From Phyto melanocephala (Eukaryota; Arthropoda; Insecta; Diptera; Rhinophoridae), in contig OW799236.1 in assembly GCA_941918925.1 (NCBI GenBank), forward strand, positions 17,459,474 to 17,523,473: a stretch of DNA of 64,000 bases, in the 5' to 3' direction. Both the position numbers and the translations under genes were made by a program. Below are positions 33,540-44,984 of the stretch, piece after piece. Below the pieces are notes generated by a model. The model searched no databases. It saw only the letters and a list, made by a program, of their open reading frames with translations, and was not told the DNA's origin. Positions within the stretch are counted from its first letter, which is position 1. The number at the start of each line of letters is the position of its first letter.

Positions 33540-36152
33540 CTCATTACTTACCGGAAATTCTAAAGTTAGAATTTTTTGATCAAAATTTCAGGAATGCCTT
33601 ATGATACCATTTTTAAGATTTGCTGAGAAAAAAAAATTTTTTCGACCGGTAGTTTCTCTGAAAATTGCCGTGTGTTTGACCACACGTTGGTACTGTTGAA
33701 AGTTGAAATGTTTTGTTCGATACAGTTTTTTTAGTTAAATTATGTTACGTGTTTATGTAAGTATAAAAGTAAATAATGTTTCAAAGTAGCTGCAATTAAA
33801 ACAAGGTAAGTAAAAAGCTATATTTTTTTAGTTTCAGGTATTTATTTCAAAATAAAATAAACCTGGAATTATTCTATTCGTGTTTTTTTGTTGGAACGTG
33901 TAGCGCGACGTTGTAAATAAAATTGTTTGTCTTCATGGAACAATTTGAAGCAATTCTCTGAGTGTAGGTGGACGTTGCATTTCTTACACTTGAATATGGT
34001 AGCTCTTGGTGTGCACAAAATGCAACGGCGACGATTTGTGCTTTTCAAAGGAACGTGCAAGCCATCTATTCTCGGGAGATCTTGTTGTCTATAATCAGTG
34101 TCCGAATCTTCGATTCGGTCCATTGTATCCTCCGAAGAAAGCAGCAGAGACTTGGTAACCGAGTTTTTAAAGTCAAGCTGTGAGATAGGCTTTGCGTTTT
34201 TTGAAGTTGCTTCAAAGCAATGCAGTTTTCAAGCATTTACAACAGCGCTATCCAAACATTGAACCCAGAGCGGCCACCACAACTTTTTCCACGAATTCAG
34301 ACACGGCAATTGGAAACCCCATTATCATGTAAATCCACACCGCCCATATGCTTGTTGTAATTGTTAAAGGCGAGGGGCTGTTGAACACCAACTTTTTGCT
34401 TCTTCTCCTTGCTGTATCGTTACACCGTTGCCATTGGATCGATTGTGTCATAATTTGTTGCGATAGTAACTTCAGAATTATACATAGTCGGTATCGTGTT
34501 TTTTTAAAGCACCTAGTCCCAAGCTCTTGTTGTAAATGCCGGAAGCACCCGCATAAGGGATAAACTGAAACATGTATCCATTGCTTGAGCAAAGCGCCCA
34601 CAGTTTATATCCGAAACGAATTGGTTTTCCAAGTATAAACATTTTCGCTGAATGGCGGCCGAAATAGGGAACCATCGTCTCGTCGATTGACAAATGCTCT
34701 ACAAAAACACCAAATTGTAGGTAACGATTATTAAGCATGTCACACAATGGCCGAATCTTAGAAAACTTGTCAGAAATATCCAAATTGTCATTGTTAGCGA
34801 TGTGAAAGTTTTTTTTTCAATTTCGTGAACGTATTTCGCGACATTGTTTGGCGTATCATTGGAATGCCGAATGCTGGATCTAGACTCCAATACAATGTAG
34901 TTTGAGGGATACTGTGATACCCAGAAAATAGAAGTATTCCCATGAAATGTTGTAGTAGATATTTGTCACAAATTTTGTTGATATTGTTTTGAGCAGCATA
35001 TCGATTTGTTTCGTCTACAAGCAATTACGTCGTCATCGAAAAATAATTTAAATAATTCAAATGGTTGTTTCTCCCGCATAGCTCGAAGCAATAGCTCTTG
35101 CTTTTTCTTTATCAACGGCTCATGTACCGGGTGAATATCGTAGGTAGTTCGCTTGGTTTTTTTCCAAACCGGTTTGAAATCAGTAATAGGGTGATATTTG
35201 TGTTTGGGTAGTTCTATTGACGTTGATGGTTGCGATTCCTCCTGATGAACCTCATTTTCTAGGCCTCCATAGTCGTCAATGGTGGATGTGTAAATTACTT
35301 CAATTGTGCCTTGTAACACACATATAACTAGCGAAACAAAAAGAACTTAATGAAGAACTTTACCTGCTATCTCGTTCAACGGGCTCTCATCGCACGTAAT
35401 ATTCGTTGATTTTTTTTCATCGTCTATTGTTTCACAATCGGAATCACCGGCACTATTGTTGGGGGGCAAACAAATAACAGCTTCAATCGTGGACGCTCTC
35501 TCATCTTGATGGTCATGTTCATCATCGCTCCAGTTATCGATAATGTCTTGTAATTTTGCGTTTGTAGGGTACTCTCGGCGTTAACTTTTAGACAATTTCA
35601 CTCTTAGTTACAATTTAAATTAAGTAATTTCACTTAATAATAAGTTTTAATTATGGAACAATTGAAAAAAAAGAATATAAGATAATGTAACACAAAGAAA
35701 ACACCTGTTCATAAAGAACACGCCGCTACTGGTATAAAAAAGTATAAAATATTAAATATCACTATCAGTACCAGCGTGTGGTGAAACACACGCTGATATT
35801 TTCCGTTACCTAGCGGTACTACTAAACACCAGTGTGGTGGGATAATGGCCTTAGGTACTTTTTCGGAGGTTTGGTAACACACGGCAATACATATATTTTA
35901 ATTCTGATTTTTTTATATATATTAAATAATTAATTTTAAAAAAGTCTATTTTTGGACACTTTTTAACCCCCCTCCTGTGAAAGGAGGTGATGCTTTCGAA
36001 AATTGTTTAAAAATATTTTTTTCTTAGTAAGGGACCAAACTTTAAAATAAATGCCCTATACATATAATTAATTATATTTATATGTGTTTTATATTTACTG
36101 TAAGTTGAAAAATGTTAAACGTGTGTTCAAACACACGGCGGTAAGAAATGGG
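33540..36152 (-). mobile_element. Decayed piggyBac-family transposon
   Basis: The 2.6-kb unit is bracketed by TTAA and by inverted ends CTCATTACTTACCG / CCCATTTCTTACCG (read inward), the piggyBac pattern. Subterminal CGTGTGTTTGACCACACG-like motifs recur near both ends (33670, 35782, 35873, 36120). The minus strand carries a broken piggyBac transposase. Confidence 0.8.
33869..35590 (-). pseudogene. piggyBac transposase pseudogene
   Basis: Read right to left: an acidic N-terminal exon around 35364-35575 (YPTNAKLQDIIDNWSDDEHD), an apparent intron of about 52 bp (GTAAAG donor near 35363, ACAAG acceptor near 35312), then DFKPVWKK, FELFKLFFDDDVI, YLLQHFMGILLFSGYHSIP, YWSLDPAFGIPMI, the first catalytic Asp in LSIDETMVPYFGRHS, LGKPIRFGYKLWALC and NKSLGLG. 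After an apparent deletion come NNYNKHMGGVDLHDNG (the late catalytic Asp region) and a Cys/His-rich tail (CILC...CKKCNVHLHSENCF). Frameshifts occur near 35020 and 34800. The segment that normally carries the middle Asp (the DNFFTS-type motif) is missing, so this copy cannot be active. Confidence 0.85.
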
Positions 36153-36156
36153 TTAA

Positions 36157-37275
36157 GCACTTCTCTTGTAAGCATCTCTAAAATACGAAAATATTTTACA
36201 TGATTTTTATATTAAAACATTTTTAAAAATTATGGCGATTTTTAAATTCAGTTCATAGACAATATGAAAATTTACTGTGTGGCATCACTATTTACAGTGT
36301 ATGCTAATGCCCTCGCATTAAATAAAAAACACATAAAACAAATAGTCTAACACGAAGCGATTAAAAAGTAACATACGCACGCATGCAAATCGTCGCATAT
36401 AAACCGATTGACTTTGCGCTTTATAAAGCAAAAAAAAAAATAATTTAAAATAAAAAATATAATATTTGTTAAAAAAAAAAATAAAAATTTGAAATATTGT
36501 TTTTAAGTGTAAAATATATTTTGGAAAAAATCCTTATAAATAATATACATACATTTGCGTAGCTACATACGTGAAATTAAAGTTTTATTTTACATCATTT
36601 TTGTAAATAAAAAGTTAAAATATTCTACAAGTGTTAGTTAGAAGCATGTCTAAAAAAAGCATCGCAATGTTCCCATTAAAATAAAAAAATTTCTAAGAAC
36701 TTAGAAATTTTTTTGTTTAACAACAATAAAAATGTAAGAAAATAAAAACATCAAAACAAAGTTTTAAAAATTATTTTAATATTTTCTTTTTCAATATATT
36801 TTTAAATTTATGTTTTCAATATTTTTTATTCATAGTTATTATCTAATCATTTCTTATACTAGAAGAGAAATTTCTTTATACTAGAATAGAAATTAATATG
36901 TTGGCTTGTAATGTTGTTGTTTTTATTAAAAATTAAAACGAAAAAATTGTCTTACCAAAGTTATACGAGTGGTAACATTTGTAAAATATAACTTTTTTTA
37001 AACAAACTTGTAATAACAAAAAATCATGTGAATGTGTCTAGAGATAACTTAAAATTTCGTTTTAAATTATAAATTAAGCAAATACTATAGCGATTTCGTA
37101 TATAACTATTTGTTTATTTAGTTCTTTAGATTTGGAATTAAAAATAAACAAGGTGTGTACATGAAAAAAATTCTGCTTGCTTTGAGGGAGGCTTATACTC
37201 GTACATTTTATTATTAGTATTTTTTTTTACATTTATTCAAACGACTGACAATTTTCTGTAAAAAAAGTGATACAA
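36157..37275. other. Gene-free AT-rich stretch
   Basis: The stretch is AT-rich with long A runs. It contains a near-perfect hairpin at 36683-36714 (separate entry). No coding frame with features was seen. Confidence 0.5.
36683..36714. repeat. Perfect 15-bp inverted repeat (hairpin)
   Basis: AAAAAAATTTCTAAG at 36683-36697 and its exact complement CTTAGAAATTTTTTT at 36700-36714 are separated by two bases. It could extrude as a cruciform or fold in RNA. No gene ends next to it, so a terminator role is not supported. Confidence 0.7.
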
Positions 37276-39642
37276 AACAAGTAAGAGCACTATATTCGGC
37301 TGTGCCGAATCTTTTATACCCACCACCAATTTTGTGTACATTAAAAGCACAATATTTGCTATTTTGTTAATCATTATGGAATAATCTCTTTATAATAAAA
37401 CATGTATCACTTTCTTTGTAGAGGGTAGTTAAATTTTTACGGCCCATGTTGAAGGTGAACTACACCTAGACTTTAAATTTGTTTTCTGCATTTCACTTGA
37501 CATTTCTCAATCTCAAACTTACTCAATTTGATCCGTGGAAAGATAAGCAACGCTTTAAAGTTATTCAGGTCTTTTTATTAAAATAGGCATTCAAATCAAA
37601 ATGCATTTTGTGCACTTCGTAATTCTTTTGATCAGCATAATCGTTCAAATTCGTCCACAATCGGGAGAATTGTAACAAATATTTAAATTTTTGCAAAACA
37701 GGTCTGTAAAAAATTTTAGAAAATCTGTGAATGCCTTCTCAGTGCGTTAAATGGGAACCACTGATGGTTTTTGCGATAGTGTGGCAAAAGAGCAGTCAAC
37801 CTCGACTCATCATCATGCCCAACAATTGAGCATCAACATTGTCATTGAAAACTTGGACCATCAGATAGAGGAGTGGCGCCAAGGTTGGAGGGGCCATTTG
37901 GCCGATATTTTGTTAAATACATAATTGAACCATACAAATATTATAATTTCAAAAAGAAGTAATAATAATTTCCTAAATAATTTGTGTTTTATTCAAATTC
38001 AACATCGGTCCTTAAAATTTAACCACCCTTTATAACTTCGATATGCTACTAAAATGCTTTTGTTAATGTAGTCTTTCAATGAGAGTAGGCGTTAAAGAAG
38101 GCGTGTCAATAAAGTTTCTGCCAATATATACAACTTAGATATTTCAATATATCTATAGTCCTTTATTTTTCCAAAAACTTTGTCAATAGAGAAATTACAT
38201 GAATTTAAGATAAACTGTTATATGGGAGATAGGCGTTAAAGTGGGCGTGTAACCTAAACTTTTTGGCACAACAATTGCATTGATTTGGCGGACTTATGAG
38301 CTTTTAAATTTCATTAACGGTAGATAACGTTAATTGTTTTTGCGAATCAGTACATCTTAGATGTTTCAATATAGTCCTTTATTATTCCAAAATCTTTATT
38401 AATAGAGAAATTATATGAATTTTAGGTAAAATGTTATATGGGAAAAGTGGGCGTGGCACCTTAACTTTTTGGCACAGTAATGACTGCATAGTGGGATATA
38501 CGTAGCAAATTTTATCATCATACCTCTAATTTTGGCTGTTTTATGAGCTTTTAAATTTTATTAACGGTAGATAACGTGAAAAGTGGGCGTTATAGTAGGC
38601 GTGTCAAAGTTGTTTTTGCGAATGAGTGCAACTTAGGTGTTTTCATATAGCCCTTTATTATTCCAAAATCTTTATTAATAGAGAAATTATATGAATTTTA
38701 GATAAAACGTTATATGGGAGGTGGGCGTAAAAGTGGGCGTGGCACCTTAATTTTCTGGCACATTAATGATATTGCCTAGTGGGATATACGTAGCAAATTT
38801 TATCATCATACCTCTTATTTTGGCCGTTTTATGAGCTTTTAAATTTCATTAACGGTAGATAACGTGAAAAGTGGGCATTATAGTAGGCGTGTCAAAGTTG
38901 TTTTTGCTAAACAGTACAACCTGGATATTTCAATATAGTCCTTTATTATTCCAAAATCTATATTAATAGAGAAAATATATGAATTTTGGGTAAAACGTTA
39001 TATGGGAGGTGGGCGTAAAAGTGGGCATGGCACATTGATTTTCCGCTACAAAAAAGCCCCTCACCAAAAAGCAAAGTGTGCAAAATTTCAGAGTCGTACA
39101 TCCAATTTTGTTGCTTTTATGACGTTTTTGTTTTTAAATATACCGAGAAATACACTGTGCGGTATAAATTTTCGTACATTTTGATCGATAACTCCTTTCC
39201 TAATGCATAGATTTAGATAATTTTTGGGGAATAATATTGTTTTTACTCAAGAAATATATATTCGAAGTTTCATGAGTTTACGTTAATGCGTTTGGACACA
39301 ATTCAATTTTATTTGATGTGCCAAGGACACGGTTTTTTCGACCTACTCTTGCTTTTCGAGCTATAACACACTTCCTAATATTCCGATTTAGCCAATACCA
39401 AACAAACCTTGTCTATAAGAAAGATTCTGGCAAAATTTGAGCCCCCTAGCTTTTTCGGTGCGACCTCTATCGTGCTTTCAACAGACGGACAGACGGACGG
39501 ACATAGCTAGATCGTCATCAAATCAAACCCTGATTCAGAATATATATACTTTATGGGGTCTAAAATGGATATTTCGATGTGTTACAAACGGAATGACAAA
39601 ATGAATATACCCCCACCATTTTTTTGGTGGCGGGTATAAAAA
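37276..39642. repeat. Dispersed repeat family A, copy 2 (expanded and interrupted)
   Basis: The edges match copy 1 (AAGTAAGAGCACTATATTCGG at the left; CACCATTTTTTTGGTGGCGG and GTATAAAA at the right). Relative to copy 1 it has extra internal units marked by GAATTT...GTTATATGGG near 38202, 38418, 38694 and 38980 (spacings 216, 276 and 286 bp), each with GTGGGCGTG. A 600-bp mariner-like insertion splits it at 37431-38030. The 60-codon frame at 39002-39184 lies inside the repeat. Confidence 0.8.
37431..38030 (+). mobile_element. Mariner/Tc1 relic inserted in family A repeat
   Basis: The ends are inverted: AGGGTAGTTAAATTTTTA at the left and the complement of AGGGTGGTTAAATTTTAA at the right. They are flanked by TA (37429-37430 and 38031-38032). 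The uninterrupted sequence CTTTGTATAACTTC survives in copy 1 near 1078-1091, giving the pre-insertion site. The 3' part reads as the end of a mariner transposase (GTGGCGCCAAGGTTGGAGGG, GGCCATTTGGCCGATATTTT). Most of the gene is deleted or scrambled. Confidence 0.75.
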
Positions 39643-40028
39643 TCAAGTACACAACTCGAATATTTTGAAAAAAAAATTTACTTTTAGCCAAAGAAATCCC
39701 AGAATTTTTTTTAAAACGAATGAAAGATTAAATGTGTGATGCAAAAAAGAAATTCCACATAAAAACTTTAGTCTGGCAAGCAATTTATATTTTTAATGAT
39801 AAAGCACAAGAATGAGTGCTTTAAAAAAAGTTGCATCCGTTTCCGTTTTGCTTTATCTCTTCACTTGTCACTATAGCCATGGAGTGATACCAACAATATT
39901 AGACACATCAATTATTCGAAAAAATTAAACAAAAGTTAAAGTCTTATTACTTATTACCTAAACTTTTATACATAATTTTAAAGTCCATTATTAATTATTT
40001 TTATAAAATTCAAGTTTCAAAAAATCTA
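39643..40028. other. Gene-free AT-rich stretch
   Basis: Only AT-rich DNA is visible between the family A repeat and the next repeat cluster. Confidence 0.45.
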
Positions 40029-40589
40029 ATACCCAAGCAAAATATATTTTACTTTAGATAAATAACTTGCTAAAACAATTACGATATTTAAATTTAATGC
40101 CGAAAAATAAAACAAAAACTCAAAAATTGCACGGCCTGGAGATGAATTAAAAACGAAGTAGGGCACAAAATCAAAATAAGCCGGTTAAAACCGCTTTAAT
40201 AATAATCTTTCAATTTGTTTATACATATCCAGAAAAAAAATTGGAAGTAGTGCAAAGTGAAATACATTTTCAAGACTTCTAAATTAACAGTGTAAAACCG
40301 TTCGATCTTAATGACTCCCTAAAGGCGAAATAATTTGTCATAAATGATGTGCTTAAAAATTAATTCAACAATCAATGTAAACAAAAAAATCAACACATAA
40401 AACATCGGATACTTTTCATCAAATATACATGAGTTCTCTTTGCACTTATAAGAATGGAGTGCTGTTTCTACATATATTTATGAAATCACATGATATCCAT
40501 ATGACACGCTAATCATAAGCGTTTCACATTAATATAATAACTAGTTCAATCCCTGCAAAACCATATTTTTATAATATTTTTTTTGCTGG
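40029..40589. repeat. MITE-like element with CCCA(A)GCAAAAT ends; unoccupied copy of the 7-kb insertion site
   Basis: The unit starts TACCCAAGCAAAATAT and ends TTTTTTTTGCTGGGTA, a loose inverted pair with TA at both edges. Its part 40236-40465 is the uninterrupted version of the repeat that holds the TTAA element at 7016-9703. No coding frame was seen. Confidence 0.5.
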
Positions 40590-40597
40590 GTATGTAC

Positions 40598-41048
40598 TAG
40601 GGTGATCGACTCGGTTTTACAACCGGTGGAAAACCCGGTTTTTTCCTCTCTGCTTACGGTTTTTTCTAAATGTCGATTTTTCAAATATTGAATACACCGG
40701 TTTTTTTATCCGAAAAAACCGGTTTTTTATTTTTTAAGTTTATTTTCATATATTTTTGTATTTCTTTATTTTACTTGTAAAGAGTACCTTTTGTCCTTAA
40801 ATTCAACTAATTAAAACCAAATTAGTCAACTGCATTCATGTCATTATTGTGCAGCTAAACATATATAAACTGTAAAAATTTCATATTTAGATATAATTTT
40901 TATTATAATCTTTTTTTACAATATTTTTAATTTGTTTCTTTAACCGGTTTTTTTAAATTTTTAAAAAAGCAACCGGTTTTATTGAATTCTTAATTTCAAA
41001 CTATTTGAAAACCGGTTTCTTAAAAATGTCGAATAATCGATCACCCTA
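40598..41048. mobile_element. hAT-like MITE rich in AACCGGTTTT motifs
   Basis: The inverted ends TAGGGTGATCGA / TCGATCACCCTA are flanked by a perfect 8-bp duplication GTATGTAC (40590-40597 and 41049-41056). An 8-bp duplication is typical of hAT elements. The 451-bp body contains many ACCGGTTTT motifs on both strands, especially near its two ends, and no ORF. Confidence 0.8.
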
Positions 41049-41056
41049 GTATGTAC

Positions 41057-43086
41057 CAAAGAAACCAAACTATACAAAAGTAAATTACAAAAAAGATTTA
41101 AAAAAACTTAAGCTTAATCTTCTAATTCTCGTTGGGTAATATTAAGAAATGAAAAAATTAAAGTGGCACCTTGTGCAGCGTTACCGTGGTGAATCTTGGG
41201 AGCATTCCGGGGCATAGAAGACGCCAAGAATAGACTATATGGTTCCTAAAGGAATTACTTACGATTAGTATGATAATCCTGATTATAGGACCAGCTGCAA
41301 AATAATTTGTTCGAAACACATTTGACATAATCCAGTGTCGCTAAATACTGTTAAATAAAAAATCAATATCAATATTAATTTAAAAAAAGTTCGACAATAA
41401 AAATTGAATTAAAAAAAATTTAAACATGTTACAATACATTATAAAATAATTTTCATTAGTTTTAAACTTTTTGGTCATTATGACTTTTTGTGAATACTCC
41501 AATTATTTTTATGTATTTTAACACAATTGAAATATCGTTTCTTTACTTTTACGTTTGGAAATTCTTTCAAAAAGTATCTTTAAAAGGCATAATATTGCGT
41601 ATTCTATATATATATATAATATAATTTTTCCCAAAAAAAGGTCAACCCTTTCAAACTGCATAATTAGAGTTAATTGAACAATATTTACCCTAAACAAATA
41701 TTATATTACAAAGACCTAGACATAAATGAACAGTTGTTGGCGCCAAGCAAGTTACGAAAAGTACTGACTAATTACTTGTGAAGGTTGAAACAATAAATTT
41801 GTAAATATTAATTAAATAATATAAAAATGTTTAAATGATAAATAATTTTTTAATGCTCATTTTAACTTATTTCCATTTCGTTTCCCAAAAACTTCTGATC
41901 TCCGACTGGTATGGATGAAATTCTATGCTAAATTGAATTATTTTACTAATAAGTTTTTAATAAATGTGTGTTTTATTTAAAAAAAAATTAATTTATAAAC
42001 TTTTAACTTTTTCATAAAATTTTGGGTAAAGGTTTACTAATGGTCTGGCATAAGCACCAGTAAAATGCATATAAACCTTAACCAAACCCAACAACCAAAT
42101 AAAATGTTTATAAATTAAATTTGTTGATTCCAGTTGCTTTTTTATTCATTCCAGAATATTCATTTCCCGGTCTTATGTCAAAAATAATTCCAATCAAACA
42201 GTCAACATTTGATTATTTTTAAAACACATTAACCTAAAATATACAAAAAAAAAAAACAAATTAATAAATAAAATACATAGAATAGAATTAAGATGAACGT
42301 TTTGAAAAACGTAATAAAATGTACATATTTTTTACAAAAAACGAAACATATATACATATTATTTTGCATTGCCTTAAAAAAAGACCTATGTGTATTTTTT
42401 AACAACTTTTCAAGCAATCCCAAAGGCTGTATTTATTTTTTCTAAAAGCAAAGATATAAAGACATTTCAAAATTAAATTAACAATTAAAAAGCCAGCAAA
42501 TTGTAAAATAAAAAAAAAATTGCACATAGGTAATTTTTCCTGACAAGACAACGATTTGTTAAAATTATGTAATTTATGTATTTTTTTTTCTTTTAATAAA
42601 TATAAACAAATTAAGGAATTTGGAAAACAAAAATATTTATCGTCATCTTAATTTAAAATAAAAAACAAAAATATTCATCGTCATCTTAATTAATCTAATT
42701 AATAATTTAAATATTACAGTTAATCTTCTACACAAATTAAGAGTGACATCCGTTTAAGACGTATAAAGATTTTTCGATTTTTTTCTATATAAAACATATA
42801 TTTTTTTTAACAAAGAACATGTGTATGTATATGCCAGATTATTGTTAAAATATTAAAAATTTAAATTTATACAATATTAATCTTTAATAAAAAATAAGTA
42901 CGCGTGTACTACATATTAAATATTTTATTTATCTATGATAATTAAGGGGACGAGTAACGATCAATAAATTTTTCAAGCTTTTTAGTAGTATGGATTTGTA
43001 AAAATGTGTTTCTGTGTGTGTAACATCGAAAAATCAAAATTTTTTGTTTTTTCATCAAGCACACATAAATCCAAGTTTTTACAAAT
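41057..43086. other. Gene-free AT-rich stretch
   Basis: The stretch is mostly A/T. A TA-dinucleotide run lies near 41605-41625. A two-copy direct repeat of about 39 bp, each ending in ATCGTCATCTTAATT, lies at 42624-42692. The frame at 42229-42423 is a low-complexity chance ORF. Confidence 0.5.
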
Positions 43087-43094
43087 ATTACTAC

Positions 43095-43275
43095 CAAGGC
43101 GAATTTAATAAGGTGAACTTATTAGATCAGCTGATCATCAGCTGTTGACTGTTTCTAGGGACAACTTGTCAAATTTTTGTATATTTTTGACATATCGTTT
43201 TGTTTTACATTACGTTTGTATTTTTTAACTTTGTAGTTGTTTTAGCGAAGAGTTCACCTTATTGAATTCGCCTTG
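43095..43275. mobile_element. 181-bp MITE with 8-bp duplication
   Basis: The inverted ends CAAGGCGAATTTAATAAGG and CCTTATTGAATTCGCCTTG are flanked by ATTACTAC at 43087-43094 and 43276-43283. The body holds the palindrome GATCAGCTGATCATCAGCTG and no ORF. The 8-bp duplication fits hAT or P-type superfamilies; the length makes it strictly non-autonomous. Confidence 0.85.
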
Positions 43276-43283
43276 ATTACTAC

Positions 43284-44358
43284 CGTGCTTGCTGAGTATG
43301 CTGGATGTGTGTCTAGTCCACTTACACCTTTGAATATAAAGTATGCTGACAATTTGATTTTTTACCGAAAGTAGGGTTTGAATTTTTAAATTTTTCGCAT
43401 TATCTTTGGTATTAATAGTCGGCCATTGCCATAGACCTTATCTTTTAGGTAGCCTCAAAGAAAAAAATTGTAAAGATGTTAAGTTACGGTGGCTAATTGT
43501 GATCACCTTTTTGAGAAATCACGCGGTCAGGAAATGAGCGATGGTATTCTTACTTGTGTGGGACGTAATGCTGTCTTATTTTGAATAGACGTCGTTCACA
43601 TTAATATCCTGTAATTCCGGTATTACTTATCGCTTGTGAAATGCCCAAAGATCAACCAGAAATAGACAATCCTGTGTTTTCCAATATTTTTAGTTTTTCT
43701 TCAGCGACGTGCAAGAGTTCGATTCTTCACATCACTAACTTGTTTCAACAGCTAAAAATTTTCTAATTATTTCATAATAGCAGTAAAATGGAATTCGTGA
43801 AGTTATCAAGAGCATAAAGCGCAAAATGTGCGAATTGGCAAATGATAAGGATACAATCCTGCAAGCCTAGCCTTGGTGCTCTTGGCTGAGATTGCTTTCC
43901 ATTAAGTATTAATCGTATATCTCCTCTTCTTTACAGATAAATAAAAATCGGTTGATATCGTTAAAAAATATTAATTTTTTTTTCATATAAAAATTAAACC
44001 TCTTATCAGATGACCCAATTCATAGTCTTATTGCTATTGTCGTGTTCATAGTCGAAGTCGTTGAGCATATATTATTACCAAAAGAAATTCAAACAATAAA
44101 AAAGCACTTAAGTTTAGGTAACTGTACTATATATTTAATTATAGGCCTTTGATTTATCATTAAAGTTTTATCAGTCAGACGTTTTGCTTAGTCGTGTAAT
44201 TTGAAATAGTGATATGGCCATAGTGGCTTAGTGCTAAACAGCAAGGCCGCCACAGTTTGATGATGGAACCTAATTTTTAATTTTTTTTTCATAATATCAA
44301 GAATTTTATCAAATATTATGGGCAAACAAAATCATCAGATAGATATTGTAACATTGAG
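43284..44358. other. Gene-free stretch
   Basis: No gene or complete element was recognised. CTTACACCTTTGAATATAAA near 43322 resembles the ends of a small inverted-repeat unit at about 49413-49500. Confidence 0.4.
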
Positions 44359-44984
44359 TGTTCCAGCAAGAGTGCCGAATCTTAATTTGCCACCATTTTC
44401 GGCAGTTATTATGTACAGACCACGCGACTTTAAAATATAGAGAAGTATTTACTCGAAAAACGTTTTATTATTGTAAAACTAGAAGTTAAAAATTTTCCTC
44501 ATCTAAAGAAATTATTTCTTTCGAAAAATCCACATTAATTTAATGGTGCTTAAACACCCAATTAGCAAATTAATGGCGCTGCGCATGATTCCTAGGCTTG
44601 ATTTTTTGTACCAATTGAATCATGTACGCTTGAAAATGCAAATCTTGTACCAAAATTAATTGCATAGTGCTTTGGGAAATGTTTATATCATGACCACGAT
44701 GCCGAATAAAATTTTCTAAATTCTCGCTCACACTTCGTTACTACGGCTATATTTTCGAGTAACCTACAAGGACGACGACAAACAATGGTCTTCTGTTCAA
44801 TCACCGTAAATTTGGTCTCAAATTTTATAATTAAACGTCTCGCTATCGTATAATGTGTTTTACAATAATTTAATGTTACTCGCTTAAATATTTCTCCATA
44901 TTATTAAATCACGTACGTGACAAGTGCCAAAAATCACCGTTCAACTCCTATTAACAAAATGGTGGCGATTTTACTGGAACTTCC
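44359..44984 (-). pseudogene. Tc1/mariner transposase relic (N-terminal, DNA-binding part)
   Basis: On the minus strand, about 44540-44900 reads HTIARRLIIKFETKF, VCRRPCRLLENIAVV, ISQSTMQLILVQDLHFQAYM and KPRNHAQRH..FANWV with frame breaks, matching the second helix-turn-helix and linker of Tc1/mariner transposases (the L.I..DLH...Y..Q..Q.LKP.DH..R..F..W pattern). GTTCCAG...GCCACCATTTT occurs inverted at both edges and may mark the terminal repeats. The catalytic domain is missing. Confidence 0.6.

Noticed and set aside
36683..36714. Rho-independent terminator
   Set aside because: The genome is eukaryotic and no gene ends nearby; it is reported only as a hairpin.
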